Notes: generated from the letters alone by a model not told the origin. Counted from the stretch's first letter, positions 27,700 through 37,037 are shown. The stretch: DNA of 64,000 nucleotides from Chitinilyticum aquatile DSM 21506 (GCF_000430805.1 NZ_AUMS01000001.1:186001-250000), one strand, 5' to 3'. Translations and numbers: made by a program.

Positions 27700-29358
27700 A
27701 TGCTGCATTCCCTGCATCTGCGTGATTTCGTCATCGTTCGCGAGCTGGCACTGGATTTCAGTGCCGGCCTTTCGGTCCTGACCGGTGAAACCGGCGCTGG
27801 CAAGTCCATCCTCATTGACGCGCTGGGCCTGTTGCTCGGCGAGCGGGCCGAGGCCGGGATGGTGCGGCAGGGGGCCGAGCGAACTGAGTTGAATGCGGTA
27901 TTCGTGACGGCAGCGCTGCCGCAAGTAGAGGAATGGCTGGCGGCTGAATCGCTGCAGGGCGATGACGGTGATCTGCTGCTGCGCCGCGTGATCGACGCGG
28001 CGGGGAAAAGCCGCGCCTGGATCAATGGCACGCCGGCGACGCTGGCGCAGCTTAAAAATCTGGGCGAGCTGCTGGTCGACATTCACGGCCAGCATGCGCA
28101 CCAGTCGCTGCTGCGCGCAGATGCGCAGCGCGCCCTGCTGGATGACTACGCGCAGGCGAGCGAACTGGCGCGCAGCGTGCGCGAGCAGTATCGCCACTGG
28201 CAGGCGCTGGCCGGCGAGTTGCAGGATGCCGAACAGAATCGCGCGGCTTTCGAGGCCGAATGCGAGCGCCTGCAATGGCAGATCGACGAAGTCGCGGCGC
28301 TGAATCTGGCAGAAGACGAATGGCCGGAACTTCAGGCCGAGCACAAGCGTCTGCACCACGCCGCCAGCCTGATCGAAGGTGTGCAGGGTGGCCTGACGGT
28401 GCTGGCTGATGGCGACGAGAACTGCCAGAGCTGGCTTGCCAGTGTGCAGCATCAGCTCGCCGGGCTGGCCGATTACGATGCGGGAATCAACGAAACGCTG
28501 GAGCTGCTGGAAGGTGCCGAGGCGCAACTGGCCGACGCCATTCACGCACTCAGGCACTACGCTGACCGGCTGGAGCTGGACCCGGCGCGGCTGGCCGAGG
28601 TTGAAGCGCGGCTTGATGCAGTGTTCCGGACCGCCCGCAAATTCCGTCTGCCACCGGAGGCGCTACCGGCACAGTTGCAGGAATGGCAGCAGCGCCTCTC
28701 GGAGCTCGGCGGCACGGGCGGGCTGGAAGGGCTGCAGGCCCGTGTCGAGCAGGCCGAGGCAGCTTTCCGCCAGCAGGCCGCCCAGCTGTCCGCCGCACGC
28801 GGCAAGGCAGCGGGCGAGCTGGAGATGGCAGTCAATGCGCAATTGCCCGAGCTGGCACTCGGCTCTTCGCGCTTTGCCATCACGCTGCTGCCGCTTGAGG
28901 CACCGGCGGCGTTCGGTCTTGAGCAGGTCGAGCTGCAGGTCGCCAATCACCCCAGCGCACCCTTGCGTGCATTGGCCAAAGTGGCGTCCGGTGGCGAACT
29001 GTCGCGCATTTCGCTGGCGCTGCAGGTGGTGACCAGCAAGGTGGCCGCAGTGCCCACGCTGATTTTTGACGAAGTGGATGTCGGCATCGGTGGCAAGGTC
29101 GCCGAAATCGTCGGTCGCCGCCTGCGCGAGCTGGGTGAGTCGCGGCAGGTGCTGTGCATCACCCATCTGCCGCAGGTTGCCGCGTGTGGCCACCAGCATC
29201 TGCAGGTCAGCAAGACCAGCGACGAGGCTGGCGTGGTCAGCGCCATCACGGTGCTTGATCGGTCCGAGCGCGTCGCCGAAATCGCCCGCATGCTTGGCGG
29301 CGTCACCATTACCGAAACCACACGCCAGCATGCCGAAGAAATGCTGGGTATTGCCTGA
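27700..29358 (+). CDS. recN: DNA repair protein RecN
   Basis: 552-residue SMC-like ATPase that acts in double-strand break repair. Walker A is GETGAGKSIL at residue 28. A coiled-coil region spans about 150-400. The C-terminal half has ASGGELSRISLAL (signature), then Walker B TLIFDEVDVGIGGKVAEIVG and the ITHLPQVAACGHQHLQV motif. The ribosome site AGGAAA lies before the ATG. The stop codon lies inside a 49-bp palindromic repeat. Confidence 0.97.
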   Translation: MLHSLHLRDFVIVRELALDFSAGLSVLTGETGAGKSILIDALGLLLGERAEAGMVRQGAERTELNAVFVTAALPQVEEWLAAESLQGDDGDLLLRRVIDAAGKSRAWINGTPATLAQLKNLGELLVDIHGQHAHQSLLRADAQRALLDDYAQASELARSVREQYRHWQALAGELQDAEQNRAAFEAECERLQWQIDEVAALNLAEDEWPELQAEHKRLHHAASLIEGVQGGLTVLADGDENCQSWLASVQHQLAGLADYDAGINETLELLEGAEAQLADAIHALRHYADRLELDPARLAEVEARLDAVFRTARKFRLPPEALPAQLQEWQQRLSELGGTGGLEGLQARVEQAEAAFRQQAAQLSAARGKAAGELEMAVNAQLPELALGSSRFAITLLPLEAPAAFGLEQVELQVANHPSAPLRALAKVASGGELSRISLALQVVTSKVAAVPTLIFDEVDVGIGGKVAEIVGRRLRELGESRQVLCITHLPQVAACGHQHLQVSKTSDEAGVVSAITVLDRSERVAEIARMLGGVTITETTRQHAEEMLGIA

Positions 29359-29394
29359 TGGCCCTTTTTGCAGAAGGGTTATGGCTGTATACCC
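29346..29394. repeat. 49-bp palindromic repeat, copy 5 (overlaps recN stop)
   Basis: Starts GGGTATTG within the last codons of recN (Gly-Ile-Ala-stop) and ends GTATACCC, with inner arms GGCCCTT and AAGGGTTAT. The recN C-terminus is partly encoded by the repeat. Confidence 0.85.
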
Positions 29395-29417
29395 CGGTTT
29401 TATGAGCAGGGAGCGTG

Positions 29418-29960
29418 ATGCCTGATTCGTTTACCTCTGCCGATCAAGCCTTCATGGCCATGGCGCTCGCTGCCGCCGATGAGGCTGCCCGCGCAGGCGA
29501 AGTGCCGGTTGGCGCCGTGCTGGTCAAGGATGGTGAAGTGCTGGCCATCGCGCACAATCAGCCCATCGGCCTTTCCGACCCGAGCGCACACGCGGAAATG
29601 CTGACGCTGCGGGCGGCAGCCGCGCGGCTGGGCAACTACCGGCTCGATGACAGTACGCTCTATGTGACGCTGGAACCCTGCCCGATGTGTGCTGGCGCCA
29701 TTCTGCATGCCAGGGTTGCCCGCGTGGTTTTTGCCGCCCGCGATGCCAAGACCGGCGCGGCCGGCAGCGTACTGAACCTGTTTTCCAACCGCCAGCTCAA
29801 CCATCACACGCATGTGGAAGGCGGCTGCTGCGCTGATGTGGCTGCCGGGCAGCTGGGCGCCTTCTTTTCCGGCCGGCGCGTGCGCCGCAGCGAGGGCACC
29901 GATGCCACCGATGTCACGCCGCCCGCTGGCCATTCTGACGAGGAATACCATGAACAATGA
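29418..29960 (+). CDS. tadA: tRNA-specific adenosine deaminase TadA
   Basis: Zinc deaminase converting A34 to inosine in tRNA-Arg(ACG). It has the HAE motif (DPSAHAEMLTLRAAA, catalytic Glu) and PCPMCAGAI zinc ligands. 180 residues with an extra polar C-terminal tail of about 25 residues beyond the core. A GTG at 29415 precedes the ATG; AGGGAG sits upstream. The last 11 bases overlap the FKBP gene. Confidence 0.95.
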   Translation: MPDSFTSADQAFMAMALAAADEAARAGEVPVGAVLVKDGEVLAIAHNQPIGLSDPSAHAEMLTLRAAAARLGNYRLDDSTLYVTLEPCPMCAGAILHARVARVVFAARDAKTGAAGSVLNLFSNRQLNHHTHVEGGCCADVAAGQLGAFFSGRRVRRSEGTDATDVTPPAGHSDEEYHEQ

Positions 29961-30291
29961 ACTGCAAATCGTCGATCTGTGTGAGGGCGACGGCAAGGCC
30001 GCCGTGAAAGGCGCGCTGATCACCACGCACTACACGGGCTATCTGGAAGACGGCACGGTCTTCGATTCGTCGCACCAGCGCGGCAAGCCTTTCCAGTGCG
30101 TGATCGGCACCGGGCGGGTGATCAAGGGCTGGGATCAGGGGCTGATGGGCATGAAGGCCGGCGGCAAACGCAAGTTGTTTGTGCCGGCCCACCTGGCCTA
30201 TGGCGAGCGCCAGATCGGTGAACACATCAAGCCGAACTCGAACCTGACCTTCGAGATCGAACTGCTGGAAGTTCTCACGCGCGACGACTGA
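29950..30291 (+). CDS. FKBP-type peptidyl-prolyl cis-trans isomerase
   Basis: 113-residue single-domain FKBP with no signal peptide, so cytoplasmic. Family motifs: HYTGYLEDGTVFDSS, FQCVIGTGRVIKGWDQGLMGMKAGGKRKL and the end NLTFEIELLEV. Assists proline-limited folding. Likely co-translated with tadA because the genes overlap by 11 bases. Confidence 0.94.
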   Translation: MNNELQIVDLCEGDGKAAVKGALITTHYTGYLEDGTVFDSSHQRGKPFQCVIGTGRVIKGWDQGLMGMKAGGKRKLFVPAHLAYGERQIGEHIKPNSNLTFEIELLEVLTRDD

Positions 30292-30324
30292 TTCCCGTCA
30301 GGGATGCCGGGGTCACCTTGTTAC

Positions 30325-31167
30325 TTACTGCCCATCCAGAATCGCGCGCTGGTAGAGCGGCTGGATCGGGCGGGCATTCATGCTGAATTCGTGCTGGAAT
30401 TTCGCCAGCTGTTTTTTCGAGATGGCCACCGGGGTTTTCAGGATGAACCAGCGTACGCCTTCGCTGCAGGGCGGGGTGGTCAGCGAGCCCATCAGCGTCC
30501 AGTAGCGCTGGTCACGCGGCAGAATGTCGCTCGGCGTGTATGTCTTGTCCTCGAAACGCATTGACACATTGTGCTCTGCCGGCAGTTTTTCCCACAGTAC
30601 GTCGAAAAGCGGATTGCTGGCGGTGCCCTGGGTCAGGAAAACGGCGACGACGGCCAGCTGACCCGCGTCATTCTTGTGTACCAGATGCGCCACCATCGGA
30701 TAACGCTTGCCGCCGACCGCTTCTTCGCTGGGCGTGTGGAAGTGGAATTGCAGCAGCTGGTAACGGTCACCGCCGACCTCGAGAAAACTGCCGGGATCGA
30801 CGCCATGCTGGATGGTGTGCCCGTTGTTGAGCACACTGAGCTTGGTCGGGCGGTACTGGAAGACCAGCGGGTCGAGCGCCAGCGCATAGGTGGTCCGCAC
30901 ATCGATGGGCGACTGCTGCTGGCCGGTGGCGCACAGCGCATTGGCGGGGTCGAGTTTGGCCCAGTTTTCCGGCCCGCCCGCACCTTCGTAACCCCAGTGC
31001 ACGGCGCCGCCATGCGGGTCGGCTGAGTGGGTTTTGGCCTTGCTGTGAGTGGCCGCTTTCTTCGGTGCCTTGGACGTGGCATGCGGGTCACTGGCCACGG
31101 CGGAGGGTGTGATGGCCAGGCTGGCAAGGCAGAGACAAAGGGGAATGGACAACAGGCGTGGCAGCAT
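30325..31167 (-). CDS. Alpha-type carbonic anhydrase, periplasmic
   Basis: 280-residue zinc enzyme interconverting CO2 and bicarbonate. The zinc histidines are visible in LLQFHFHTPSEE and MVAHLVHKND. The QSPIDV motif and the C-terminal LTTPPCSEGVRWFIL also fit the alpha class. A signal peptide (RLLSIPLCLCLASLAITPSAVA) directs export. Between signal and domain lies a His/Lys/Ser-rich spacer of about 25 residues (ATHSKAKTHSADPHGG), which is unusual and might bind metal. The open frame extends far upstream, but family alignment sets the start at 31167. Confidence 0.93.
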   Translation of the reverse strand: MLPRLLSIPLCLCLASLAITPSAVASDPHATSKAPKKAATHSKAKTHSADPHGGAVHWGYEGAGGPENWAKLDPANALCATGQQQSPIDVRTTYALALDPLVFQYRPTKLSVLNNGHTIQHGVDPGSFLEVGGDRYQLLQFHFHTPSEEAVGGKRYPMVAHLVHKNDAGQLAVVAVFLTQGTASNPLFDVLWEKLPAEHNVSMRFEDKTYTPSDILPRDQRYWTLMGSLTTPPCSEGVRWFILKTPVAISKKQLAKFQHEFSMNARPIQPLYQRAILDGQ

Positions 31168-31237
31168 GATGGGGAGGTCGCGGGAAGGTGATAAGCCGAG
31201 CTTAGTGCGCCGGGGGGAAAACACAAGCACATGCCGG

Positions 31238-31243
31238 TATAAT
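31238..31243 (+). promoter_or_regulatory. -10 element upstream of the PilZ-like gene
   Basis: A consensus TATAAT lies 30 bases before the start codon at 31273, in the divergent gap to the carbonic anhydrase gene. No good -35 is seen at 16-18 bases, so an activator may be needed, or this may be chance. Confidence 0.35.
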
Positions 31244-31272
31244 CGCTTTTTTTCCGACCGGTCTGTGGTCTC

Positions 31273-31779
31273 ATGAGCGATATTTCCGCCTCCGGCGTGA
31301 TCTGGCAGGGATGCATTCCCCTGGCGTGGCACCTCCGCCGTCCCTTGCAGCGCAGCAGCCGCGAAGTGAACGCATACCTGCATGTCCTGCACGAGTACGA
31401 ACAGAATGTGCAGCATGCGGAAGGGCAGCAGGCGCTGCATGCCAAGCTGGATCTGGCGCTGGCCTGGCTGGCACGCTGCCAGATTGGCGAGTTGCCGCCG
31501 CCGCATGAAGCGGAGCTGGGCCTGACTGCCGCCAGCTGGCTGCAGCATGACGCCATTGCAGCGGATACGCCGGGAGTTCTGGCCTTCAGCATGTCCGGCG
31601 AGCTGCCCTGCCTGCTCGAATTCGATGCCCGCATCACGGACTGCCAGCCAGCGGGTATGCAGTTTCGCATCAGTGCCGCCCTGGAATTTGCCAGCGAAGA
31701 GCAGGAAGAAGCCTTCTCGCGCCTCATCTTCGGGCGGCACCGGCAATTGATCCGCCAGCAGCGCGGGAGCAAGGCATGA
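31273..31779 (+). CDS. Hypothetical protein, possibly PilZ-like
   Basis: 168-residue cytoplasmic protein. The final third (LEFDARITDCQPAGMQFRISAALEFASEEQEEAFSRLIFGRHR in parts) has the look of a degenerate PilZ beta-barrel, but the RxxxR and D/NxSxxG c-di-GMP motifs are not evident. The first two-thirds are helical. It overlaps ung by four bases (ATGA), so it is probably expressed with ung and the ROK kinase. Confidence 0.65.
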   Translation: MSDISASGVIWQGCIPLAWHLRRPLQRSSREVNAYLHVLHEYEQNVQHAEGQQALHAKLDLALAWLARCQIGELPPPHEAELGLTAASWLQHDAIAADTPGVLAFSMSGELPCLLEFDARITDCQPAGMQFRISAALEFASEEQEEAFSRLIFGRHRQLIRQQRGSKA

Positions 31780-32450
31780 GCATGACCGTACCGGCTGCCT
31801 GGCAGCCCCTGCTGGCCGACTATCTGGCCAATCCGGCATGGTTGCGCCTGCAGTCCTTTCTGGAATCCGAAACGGCCGCCGGCAAGACGATCTATCCGCC
31901 GCAGGCGCAGCGTCTGGCCGCGCTCGAAGCCCTGGCACCGGAAGACGTGCGGGTGGTGATTCTCGGCCAGGACCCCTATCACGGTGCCGGCGAGGCGCAT
32001 GGCTTGAGCTTCTCGGTGCCGCATGGCGTGCGGATGCCGCCGTCATTGCGCAATATCTGGCAGGAAATCGCGCGCGACCTCGGGGTGACTCCGCCGCAGC
32101 ACGGCAATCTCGCCGGCTGGGCAAGGCAGGGCGTGCTGCTGCTCAATAGCGTGCTGACGGTGGAAGCCGATTGCGCCGCATCGCACGCGAAAAAAGGCTG
32201 GGAAGGTTTTACCGATTGTTTGATCGAACAACTGGCCGCGCGTCACCCGAATCTGGTATTCATGCTCTGGGGCAGTCATGCACATAAGAAAGCCGCCCGC
32301 ATCGAAGGCGACCGGCACCTGCTGCTGAAATCTGCCCATCCGTCGCCGCTGTCGGCCTATCGCGGCTTTATCGGCAACGGCCATTTTTCCGCCGCCAACG
32401 ACTACCTGCGTGCGAATAGCCGTACGCCGATCAACTGGGAAGACGTCTGA
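31776..32450 (+). CDS. ung: Uracil-DNA glycosylase
   Basis: 224-residue family 1 UDG that removes uracil from DNA. Water-activating motif GQDPYHGAGEAHGLSFSV, the uracil-binding LLLNSVLTVE, and the HPSPLSAYRGF leucine-loop region are all intact. The ATG overlaps the previous stop, and its own stop overlaps the ROK kinase start by one base (TGATG). Confidence 0.97.
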   Translation: MSMTVPAAWQPLLADYLANPAWLRLQSFLESETAAGKTIYPPQAQRLAALEALAPEDVRVVILGQDPYHGAGEAHGLSFSVPHGVRMPPSLRNIWQEIARDLGVTPPQHGNLAGWARQGVLLLNSVLTVEADCAASHAKKGWEGFTDCLIEQLAARHPNLVFMLWGSHAHKKAARIEGDRHLLLKSAHPSPLSAYRGFIGNGHFSAANDYLRANSRTPINWEDV

Positions 32451-33334
32451 TGAGAAAACTGCTGGCACTCGACATCGGGGGCACCCAGCTCAAATATGGC
32501 CTTGTGCAGGAAGACGGCATCGTGCTGGATGCACGGGTGGCCGACACACATGGCAAGGAAGGCGCGGCGGCCGTGCTGGCGCGCATCGAAGCCCTGCTCG
32601 CCGAAGTACTGGCGCGCGAAACGGTAATCGGCATTGCCGTCTCCACGCTGGGGCTGGTCGACCCCGTGGGCGGGCGCATTCTCGGCGCGGCCGAAGCCAT
32701 CCCGGATTTTCCCGGCGTGGCGCTGGCGGATCATCTCGGCGAACGCTTCGGCCTGCCGGTGAGTGTCGAAAATGACGTCAATTGCGTGGCACTGGCCGAA
32801 GGCTGGCTGGGTTCTGCCGCCGGCATCCGCAATTTCATCGCGGTGGCCATCGGCACCGGCATCGGCGGCGGCATTGTGATCAACGGGCAGCTCTACCGCG
32901 GCCACCGCGCTGCTGCGGGCGAATGGGGCTATATGCACGTGAATGGCCTGGCAAAGGGCGAATACTGGGAAGACCATGCCTCGATGCGTGGGCTGGTGAA
33001 CCTCGTGGCTGCGCGCACAGGGCGCCAGCTCGATGGTCGAGCCATTTTTGCGGGCTTTGATGCCGGTGATGCAGCGATTGTCCCGCTGGTGCAGGAGTGG
33101 CTCGATACGCTCGCAGCCGGTATTGCCAACCTGATCTATGTGCTCAACCCCGAACGGGTGGTGGTCGGTGGCGGCATTGCCGGGCGCGCATCCTTCCTGG
33201 CAGAACTCAATGCCGCGCTGGAGTCGCGCCTGCTGCCGGATTTCCGCAACATGAGCAAAGTAATTCTCGCCAGCGCCGGTAATCATGCCGGAATGATCGG
33301 CGCAGCCCGCAACTGGTTGCTGAGCCACGCCTGA
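32450..33334 (+). CDS. ROK family sugar kinase, probably for amino-sugars
   Basis: 294-residue ASKHA kinase. ATP-binding LALDIGGTQLKYGLV, catalytic ENDVNCVALAEGWLG (Asp base) and the phosphate motif GTGIGGGIVINGQLYRG are clear. The ROK zinc site (CxCGxxGCxE) is absent: after GEWGYMHV the sequence is NGLAKGEYWEDH, as in ROK proteins such as beta-glucoside kinases. It lies 47 bases before a GH9 glycosidase, so it probably phosphorylates the sugar released by that enzyme, glucosamine being my best guess. Confidence 0.85.
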   Translation: MRKLLALDIGGTQLKYGLVQEDGIVLDARVADTHGKEGAAAVLARIEALLAEVLARETVIGIAVSTLGLVDPVGGRILGAAEAIPDFPGVALADHLGERFGLPVSVENDVNCVALAEGWLGSAAGIRNFIAVAIGTGIGGGIVINGQLYRGHRAAAGEWGYMHVNGLAKGEYWEDHASMRGLVNLVAARTGRQLDGRAIFAGFDAGDAAIVPLVQEWLDTLAAGIANLIYVLNPERVVVGGGIAGRASFLAELNAALESRLLPDFRNMSKVILASAGNHAGMIGAARNWLLSHA

Positions 33335-33381
33335 ATACCGTCAACCAACAAGAAACAACAAGAAAAACTCAAGGTAATGCC

Positions 33382-35136
33382 ATGAAAATCCTGCTTAACC
33401 ATCTCGGCTACGCGCCGGACAGCCGCAAAACCGCCGTCATCGAAGCGCCTGCCTCGCTCGCATCCACGGGCTTCACTGTCTATGACAGCAGCAGCCGCGC
33501 AGCGGTATACAGCGGCCAGCTCGTGGCCAGCGGGCCAGTTGCCAGGTGGCAGGGCTGGCATTTCTGGACGGCCGATTTTTCGGCGCTGGCGCAGGAAGGC
33601 GAGTATTTCATTGTGCTCGACGGCATCAGCCCGCCGCTGGTTTCGGCAAACTTTGCCATTCACTCGCGCGTGTTTGCCGAGCTGATGATTTCCGACATCG
33701 TGCATTACCTGAAGGGCCAGCGCTGCTCCGGCATTTTCGATCTGGCCGACCGCAGCCGCCCGCTGGTTGGCAGTGACGAGCGCCGTGATGTGCATGGCGG
33801 CTGGTACGATGCCTCGGGCGATGTTTCCAAATACCTGTCGCACCTGTCCTACTCGCAGTACATGAACCCGCAGCAGACGCCGCAGGTGGTGTGGAACCTC
33901 ATCGATGGCCTCGCACGCATGCCCCAGCGCCCCGAGTGGGTAGTGGAGCGCATGGATGATCCGCAAGGGCCGGACAGCGACAAGACCATCGCGTTCTTCA
34001 ACAAGTGGTTCTATGAGCGCATCACCGATGAGGCACTGCACGGCGCGGATTTCCTGCTGCGCATGCAGTCCGAACAGGGTTACTTCTACATGACCGTGTT
34101 CGACCAGTGGAGCAAGGACGAAAACCGCCGCGACATTTGCGAATACAAGACGCAGAAGGGCGAAAAATTCGCCACCTACCACGCGGCCTACCGTCAGGGC
34201 GGCGGCAGTGCGATTGCCGCGCTGGCGCGTGCAAGCCAGCTTGGCCGTGACGGCGAGGGCTTCACCCGTGCCGCCTATCTGGCTGGCGCAAAGAAAGGCT
34301 TTGCTGATCTGGAAGCGAACAACATCGCCTATCTGGAAGACGGCCGTGAAAACATGATCGACGACTACTGCGCGCTGCTGGCCGCCGCCGAGCTGCTGGC
34401 CGCGACGGGCGAGGCTGTGTACGCCGATGCCGCCGCCCGCCGTGTCGACAGCCTGCTGAATCGCCAGCAGGACGCCGGCTGGTTCCGCATGGACGACGCG
34501 GGCGAGCGCAGCTACTACCACGCCGCCGAAGCTGGCCTGCCTTACCTCGCGCTGCTGCGCTATCTGGAAGTCGTTCCCGCTTCGCCGCTGGCTGGCCGCA
34601 TCCGTGCCGCACTGGAAAAGGCCTACCGTTTCGAAATCGCCATCACCAATGAAGTAAACAACCCCTTCGGCTACCCGCGTCATTTCGTGAAAAACGCCAA
34701 ACAGCCGGGCGGCACGCAGTTCTTCATCCCGCATGACAATGAAACCGGCTACTGGTGGCAGGGCGAGAACGCGCGGCTGGGCTCGATTGTCGCCGCTGCC
34801 GAAGTCGCCCGGCGCCTGTTTTCTGAGGACGCGGAATTTGCTGCGCAAATCCGCGAATACGGCGACAATGCCTTCAACTGGCTGCTGGGTGCCAACCCCT
34901 TCGATGCCTGCATGCTGCAGGGCTGGGGCCGCAACAATCCGCGCTACGAACCGGGCTTTTTCAATGCGCCGGGCGGCGTGTGCAATGGCATCACCAGCGG
35001 GCTGGACGACGAGGACAGCATCGATTTCCGCAAATCCGAAGTGGCGACCATGGCGCACAGCTGGCGCTGGACCGAACAATGGATTCCGCACGGAGCCTGG
35101 CTATACCTCGCACTGTGTAGTCGCGTAGCCCAATAA
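33382..35136 (+). CDS. GH9 family glycoside hydrolase, probable cytoplasmic exo-beta-glucosaminidase
   Basis: 584 residues: an N-terminal Ig-like cellulase domain (about 1-95, [19 protein letters not shown]) followed by the (alpha/alpha)6 GH9 barrel. The nucleophilic-water Asp lies in [14 protein letters not shown], and a candidate acid Glu lies in [18 protein letters not shown]. There is no signal peptide, unlike secreted cellulases. Cytoplasmic GH9 enzymes in vibrios cleave glucosamine disaccharides in chitin utilisation, and the kinase next door plus chiA and nagB in this window favour that role over cellulose. Confidence 0.85.
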   Translation: MKILLNHLGYAPDSRKTAVIEAPASLASTGFTVYDSSSRAAVYSGQLVASGPVARWQGWHFWTADFSALAQEGEYFIVLDGISPPLVSANFAIHSRVFAELMISDIVHYLKGQRCSGIFDLADRSRPLVGSDERRDVHGGWYDASGDVSKYLSHLSYSQYMNPQQTPQVVWNLIDGLARMPQRPEWVVERMDDPQGPDSDKTIAFFNKWFYERITDEALHGADFLLRMQSEQGYFYMTVFDQWSKDENRRDICEYKTQKGEKFATYHAAYRQGGGSAIAALARASQLGRDGEGFTRAAYLAGAKKGFADLEANNIAYLEDGRENMIDDYCALLAAAELLAATGEAVYADAAARRVDSLLNRQQDAGWFRMDDAGERSYYHAAEAGLPYLALLRYLEVVPASPLAGRIRAALEKAYRFEIAITNEVNNPFGYPRHFVKNAKQPGGTQFFIPHDNETGYWWQGENARLGSIVAAAEVARRLFSEDAEFAAQIREYGDNAFNWLLGANPFDACMLQGWGRNNPRYEPGFFNAPGGVCNGITSGLDDEDSIDFRKSEVATMAHSWRWTEQWIPHGAWLYLALCSRVAQ

Positions 35137-35161
35137 AACAGAGAGATACAAAGGTATACCC

Positions 35162-36163
35162 ATGGCAATCATCGTTACTGGCGCGGCCGGCTTCATTGGC
35201 TCGAACGTGGTGAAGGCGCTCAATGAGCGTGGCGAGCGCGACATCATCGCGGTGGACAACCTCACGCGCGGCGACAAGTTTCGCAATCTGGTCGATCTCG
35301 ACATCCTGCATTACATGGACAAGCACGACTTTATCGAAGCGCTCGCCAGCGGCGAATTCGACGGTGAAGTCAGCGCCATCCTGCATCAGGGCGCGTGTTC
35401 CGACACCATGGAGCACAACGGCAAGTACATGATGGACAACAACTATCAGTACACGCTGACGCTGTTCGACTGGGCGCAACAGGAAGAAGCGCAGTTCATC
35501 TACGCCTCGAGTGCCGCCACCTACGGCAACGGCCGCCAGGGCTTCATCGAAACGCCGGACTGCGAAAAGCCGCTGAACGTCTACGGCTATTCAAAATTGC
35601 TGTTCGACCAGATCGTGCGCCGCCGCATGGAAGACGAACGCATCACCGCGCAGGTGGCAGGCTTCCGCTATTTCAACGTCTACGGCCCGCGCGAACAGCA
35701 CAAGGAGCGCATGGCCTCTGTGGCCTTCCACCACTTCAACCAGTACCGCGACACCGGCAAGGTAAAGCTGTTCGGTGAATACAACGGCTACCCGGCCGGC
35801 GGCCACACGCGCGATTTCATTTCAGTAGAGGACGTGGTGAAGGTCAACCTGTGGTTCCTCGACAACCCGGAAGTCTGCGGCATCTACAACGTGGGAACGG
35901 GCAAGGCGCAGCCGTTCAACGACATCGCCGTCGCCGCGGTAAACACCTGCCGCGCTGCAGAAGGGAAGCCCGCACTGAGTCTGGCCGAGCTGGTTGCCGA
36001 GGGCATTCTGGAATACACCGAGTTCCCCGAAGCGCTGAAGGGCAAATACCAGTGTTTCACTGAGGCCGACCTGACCCTGCTGCGCGAAGCCGGCTACGAC
36101 GCGCCATTCCTGACTGTGGAAGAGGGCGTGGCAAGGTATGTGAACCAGCTGCTGCGCGGGTGA
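35162..36163 (+). CDS. rfaD: ADP-L-glycero-D-manno-heptose 6-epimerase
   Basis: 333-residue extended SDR epimerase making the heptose donor for LPS inner core (also called HldD). NAD-binding [16 protein letters not shown], Ser in YASSAATYG, YxxxK as [12 protein letters not shown], and the family-specific [23 protein letters not shown]. Start ATG at 35162 follows GGTATACCC. Probably monocistronic; a strong terminator follows. Confidence 0.96.
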   Translation: MAIIVTGAAGFIGSNVVKALNERGERDIIAVDNLTRGDKFRNLVDLDILHYMDKHDFIEALASGEFDGEVSAILHQGACSDTMEHNGKYMMDNNYQYTLTLFDWAQQEEAQFIYASSAATYGNGRQGFIETPDCEKPLNVYGYSKLLFDQIVRRRMEDERITAQVAGFRYFNVYGPREQHKERMASVAFHHFNQYRDTGKVKLFGEYNGYPAGGHTRDFISVEDVVKVNLWFLDNPEVCGIYNVGTGKAQPFNDIAVAAVNTCRAAEGKPALSLAELVAEGILEYTEFPEALKGKYQCFTEADLTLLREAGYDAPFLTVEEGVARYVNQLLRG

Positions 36164-36182
36164 TTGCTGCTTCTTTCAAATA

Positions 36183-36212
36183 AAAAACGGCGCCGAAAGG
36201 CGCCGTTTTTAT
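36183..36212 (+). terminator. Intrinsic terminator after rfaD
   Basis: AAAAACGGCGCC (36183-36194), a GAAA tetraloop, and GGCGCCGTTTTT (36199-36210): a perfect 12-bp stem with a T-run, 20 bases after the stop. Confidence 0.92.
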
Positions 36213-36352
36213 TAGAACCTGAATGATGAATGAGTTGGTAGCATGAGAGTAACCCTTAGAGGGAGTGCACCGGAAGGCGGTCAAAACTAACTGCGGTGCA
36301 TGTTCATCGGACAACCTCTTTGCGCAAATCAAGATTTGCGTATCCTGTTTGG

Positions 36353-36574
36353 CTAGCTGTCCTCGGGATTATGACGAATCGGTGATTGAACATCTTCGCA
36401 GTTCATCAGGACCGCATACTTCCCATTTACCTTCCCCACTAGAGATATGGGGTAGGACGTGTCACCGTCATCCAAGGAGATACGCACCTCCATGTCTTGG
36501 TTTCCGAAAGAGCGAAGCTCAGCAATCAGCTGCTCAACAGTCTTGCCTTTGTTTTTCCAGTATGAATTAGTCAT
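36353..36574 (-). CDS. Small hypothetical protein of an accessory patch
   Basis: 73-residue acidic protein (MTNSYWKNKGKTVEQLIAEL start). The pattern EQLIAELRSFGNQDMEVRISLDDGDTSYPISLVG resembles small phage or plasmid proteins with an ELxxFPxDxEVxIS core, but no family is assigned. A weak AGAG precedes the ATG. The A/T-richer composition and position between a terminator and a MITE-like repeat suggest acquired DNA. Confidence 0.55.
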   Translation of the reverse strand: MTNSYWKNKGKTVEQLIAELRSFGNQDMEVRISLDDGDTSYPISLVGKVNGKYAVLMNCEDVQSPIRHNPEDS

Positions 36575-36629
36575 TTCAACTCTAAATTTCGCCTAACTGG
36601 CGATAAAAATTATGGCAAAGCCGCGAGGT

Positions 36630-36806
36630 AGGTACGATTAGCGTAGCGTAATCGTACGTATGCATTTTCACCGCTGACTGGAACCATCCGTTACCGCCAC
36701 AATCCGCTGGCTATCCAGCCGGAAACAAAGGCACGACGCTGATTTGTCGTGGCTTTCCTTTTCGCAGCTTGGACATGCGTACGATTACGCTACGCTAATC
36801 GTACCT
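36630..36806. mobile_element. MITE-like element with perfect 28-bp terminal inverted repeats
   Basis: AGGTACGATTAGCGTAGCGT... at 36630-36657 recurs as an exact reverse complement at 36779-36806, enclosing 121 bases without a gene. Each arm is itself nearly palindromic (GTACGATTA and TAATCGTAC around a CGCTACGC centre). This element occupies much of the 463-base gap between the small gene at 36353-36574 and the DUF535 gene at 37038; nothing else was recognised in the remainder. Confidence 0.65.
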
Positions 36807-37037
36807 GCCGTGGTGTGCAAGCGCATTATCCGCAAATTTCGCGATATATCTGTCCTTCAAACAATGCAGCGCCCACGAGGCAATGCGCTTTTCCGTCAGC
36901 AAAGCCCATTCACATCTTTTCACACTTCCTCACCGTTTTGCCATGCCTGCGCGGCGCGTGCCGGCAAGAATCTCTGCCGTGGCGGGCGGCCTTTTGCTCC
37001 TGCCATCAATGGTTCGCCGGCAGGCAAGGGATGGCTT

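Noticed and set aside
31168-32124. Upstream extension of the carbonic anhydrase frame across ung
   Set aside because: It is antisense to two clear genes; the signal peptide at 31167 marks the true start.
36744-37037. N-terminal extension of the DUF535 gene into the inverted repeat
   Set aside because: The frame is open, but it translates the MITE-like arm and low-quality sequence; the ATG at 37038 has a good ribosome site and matches family length.
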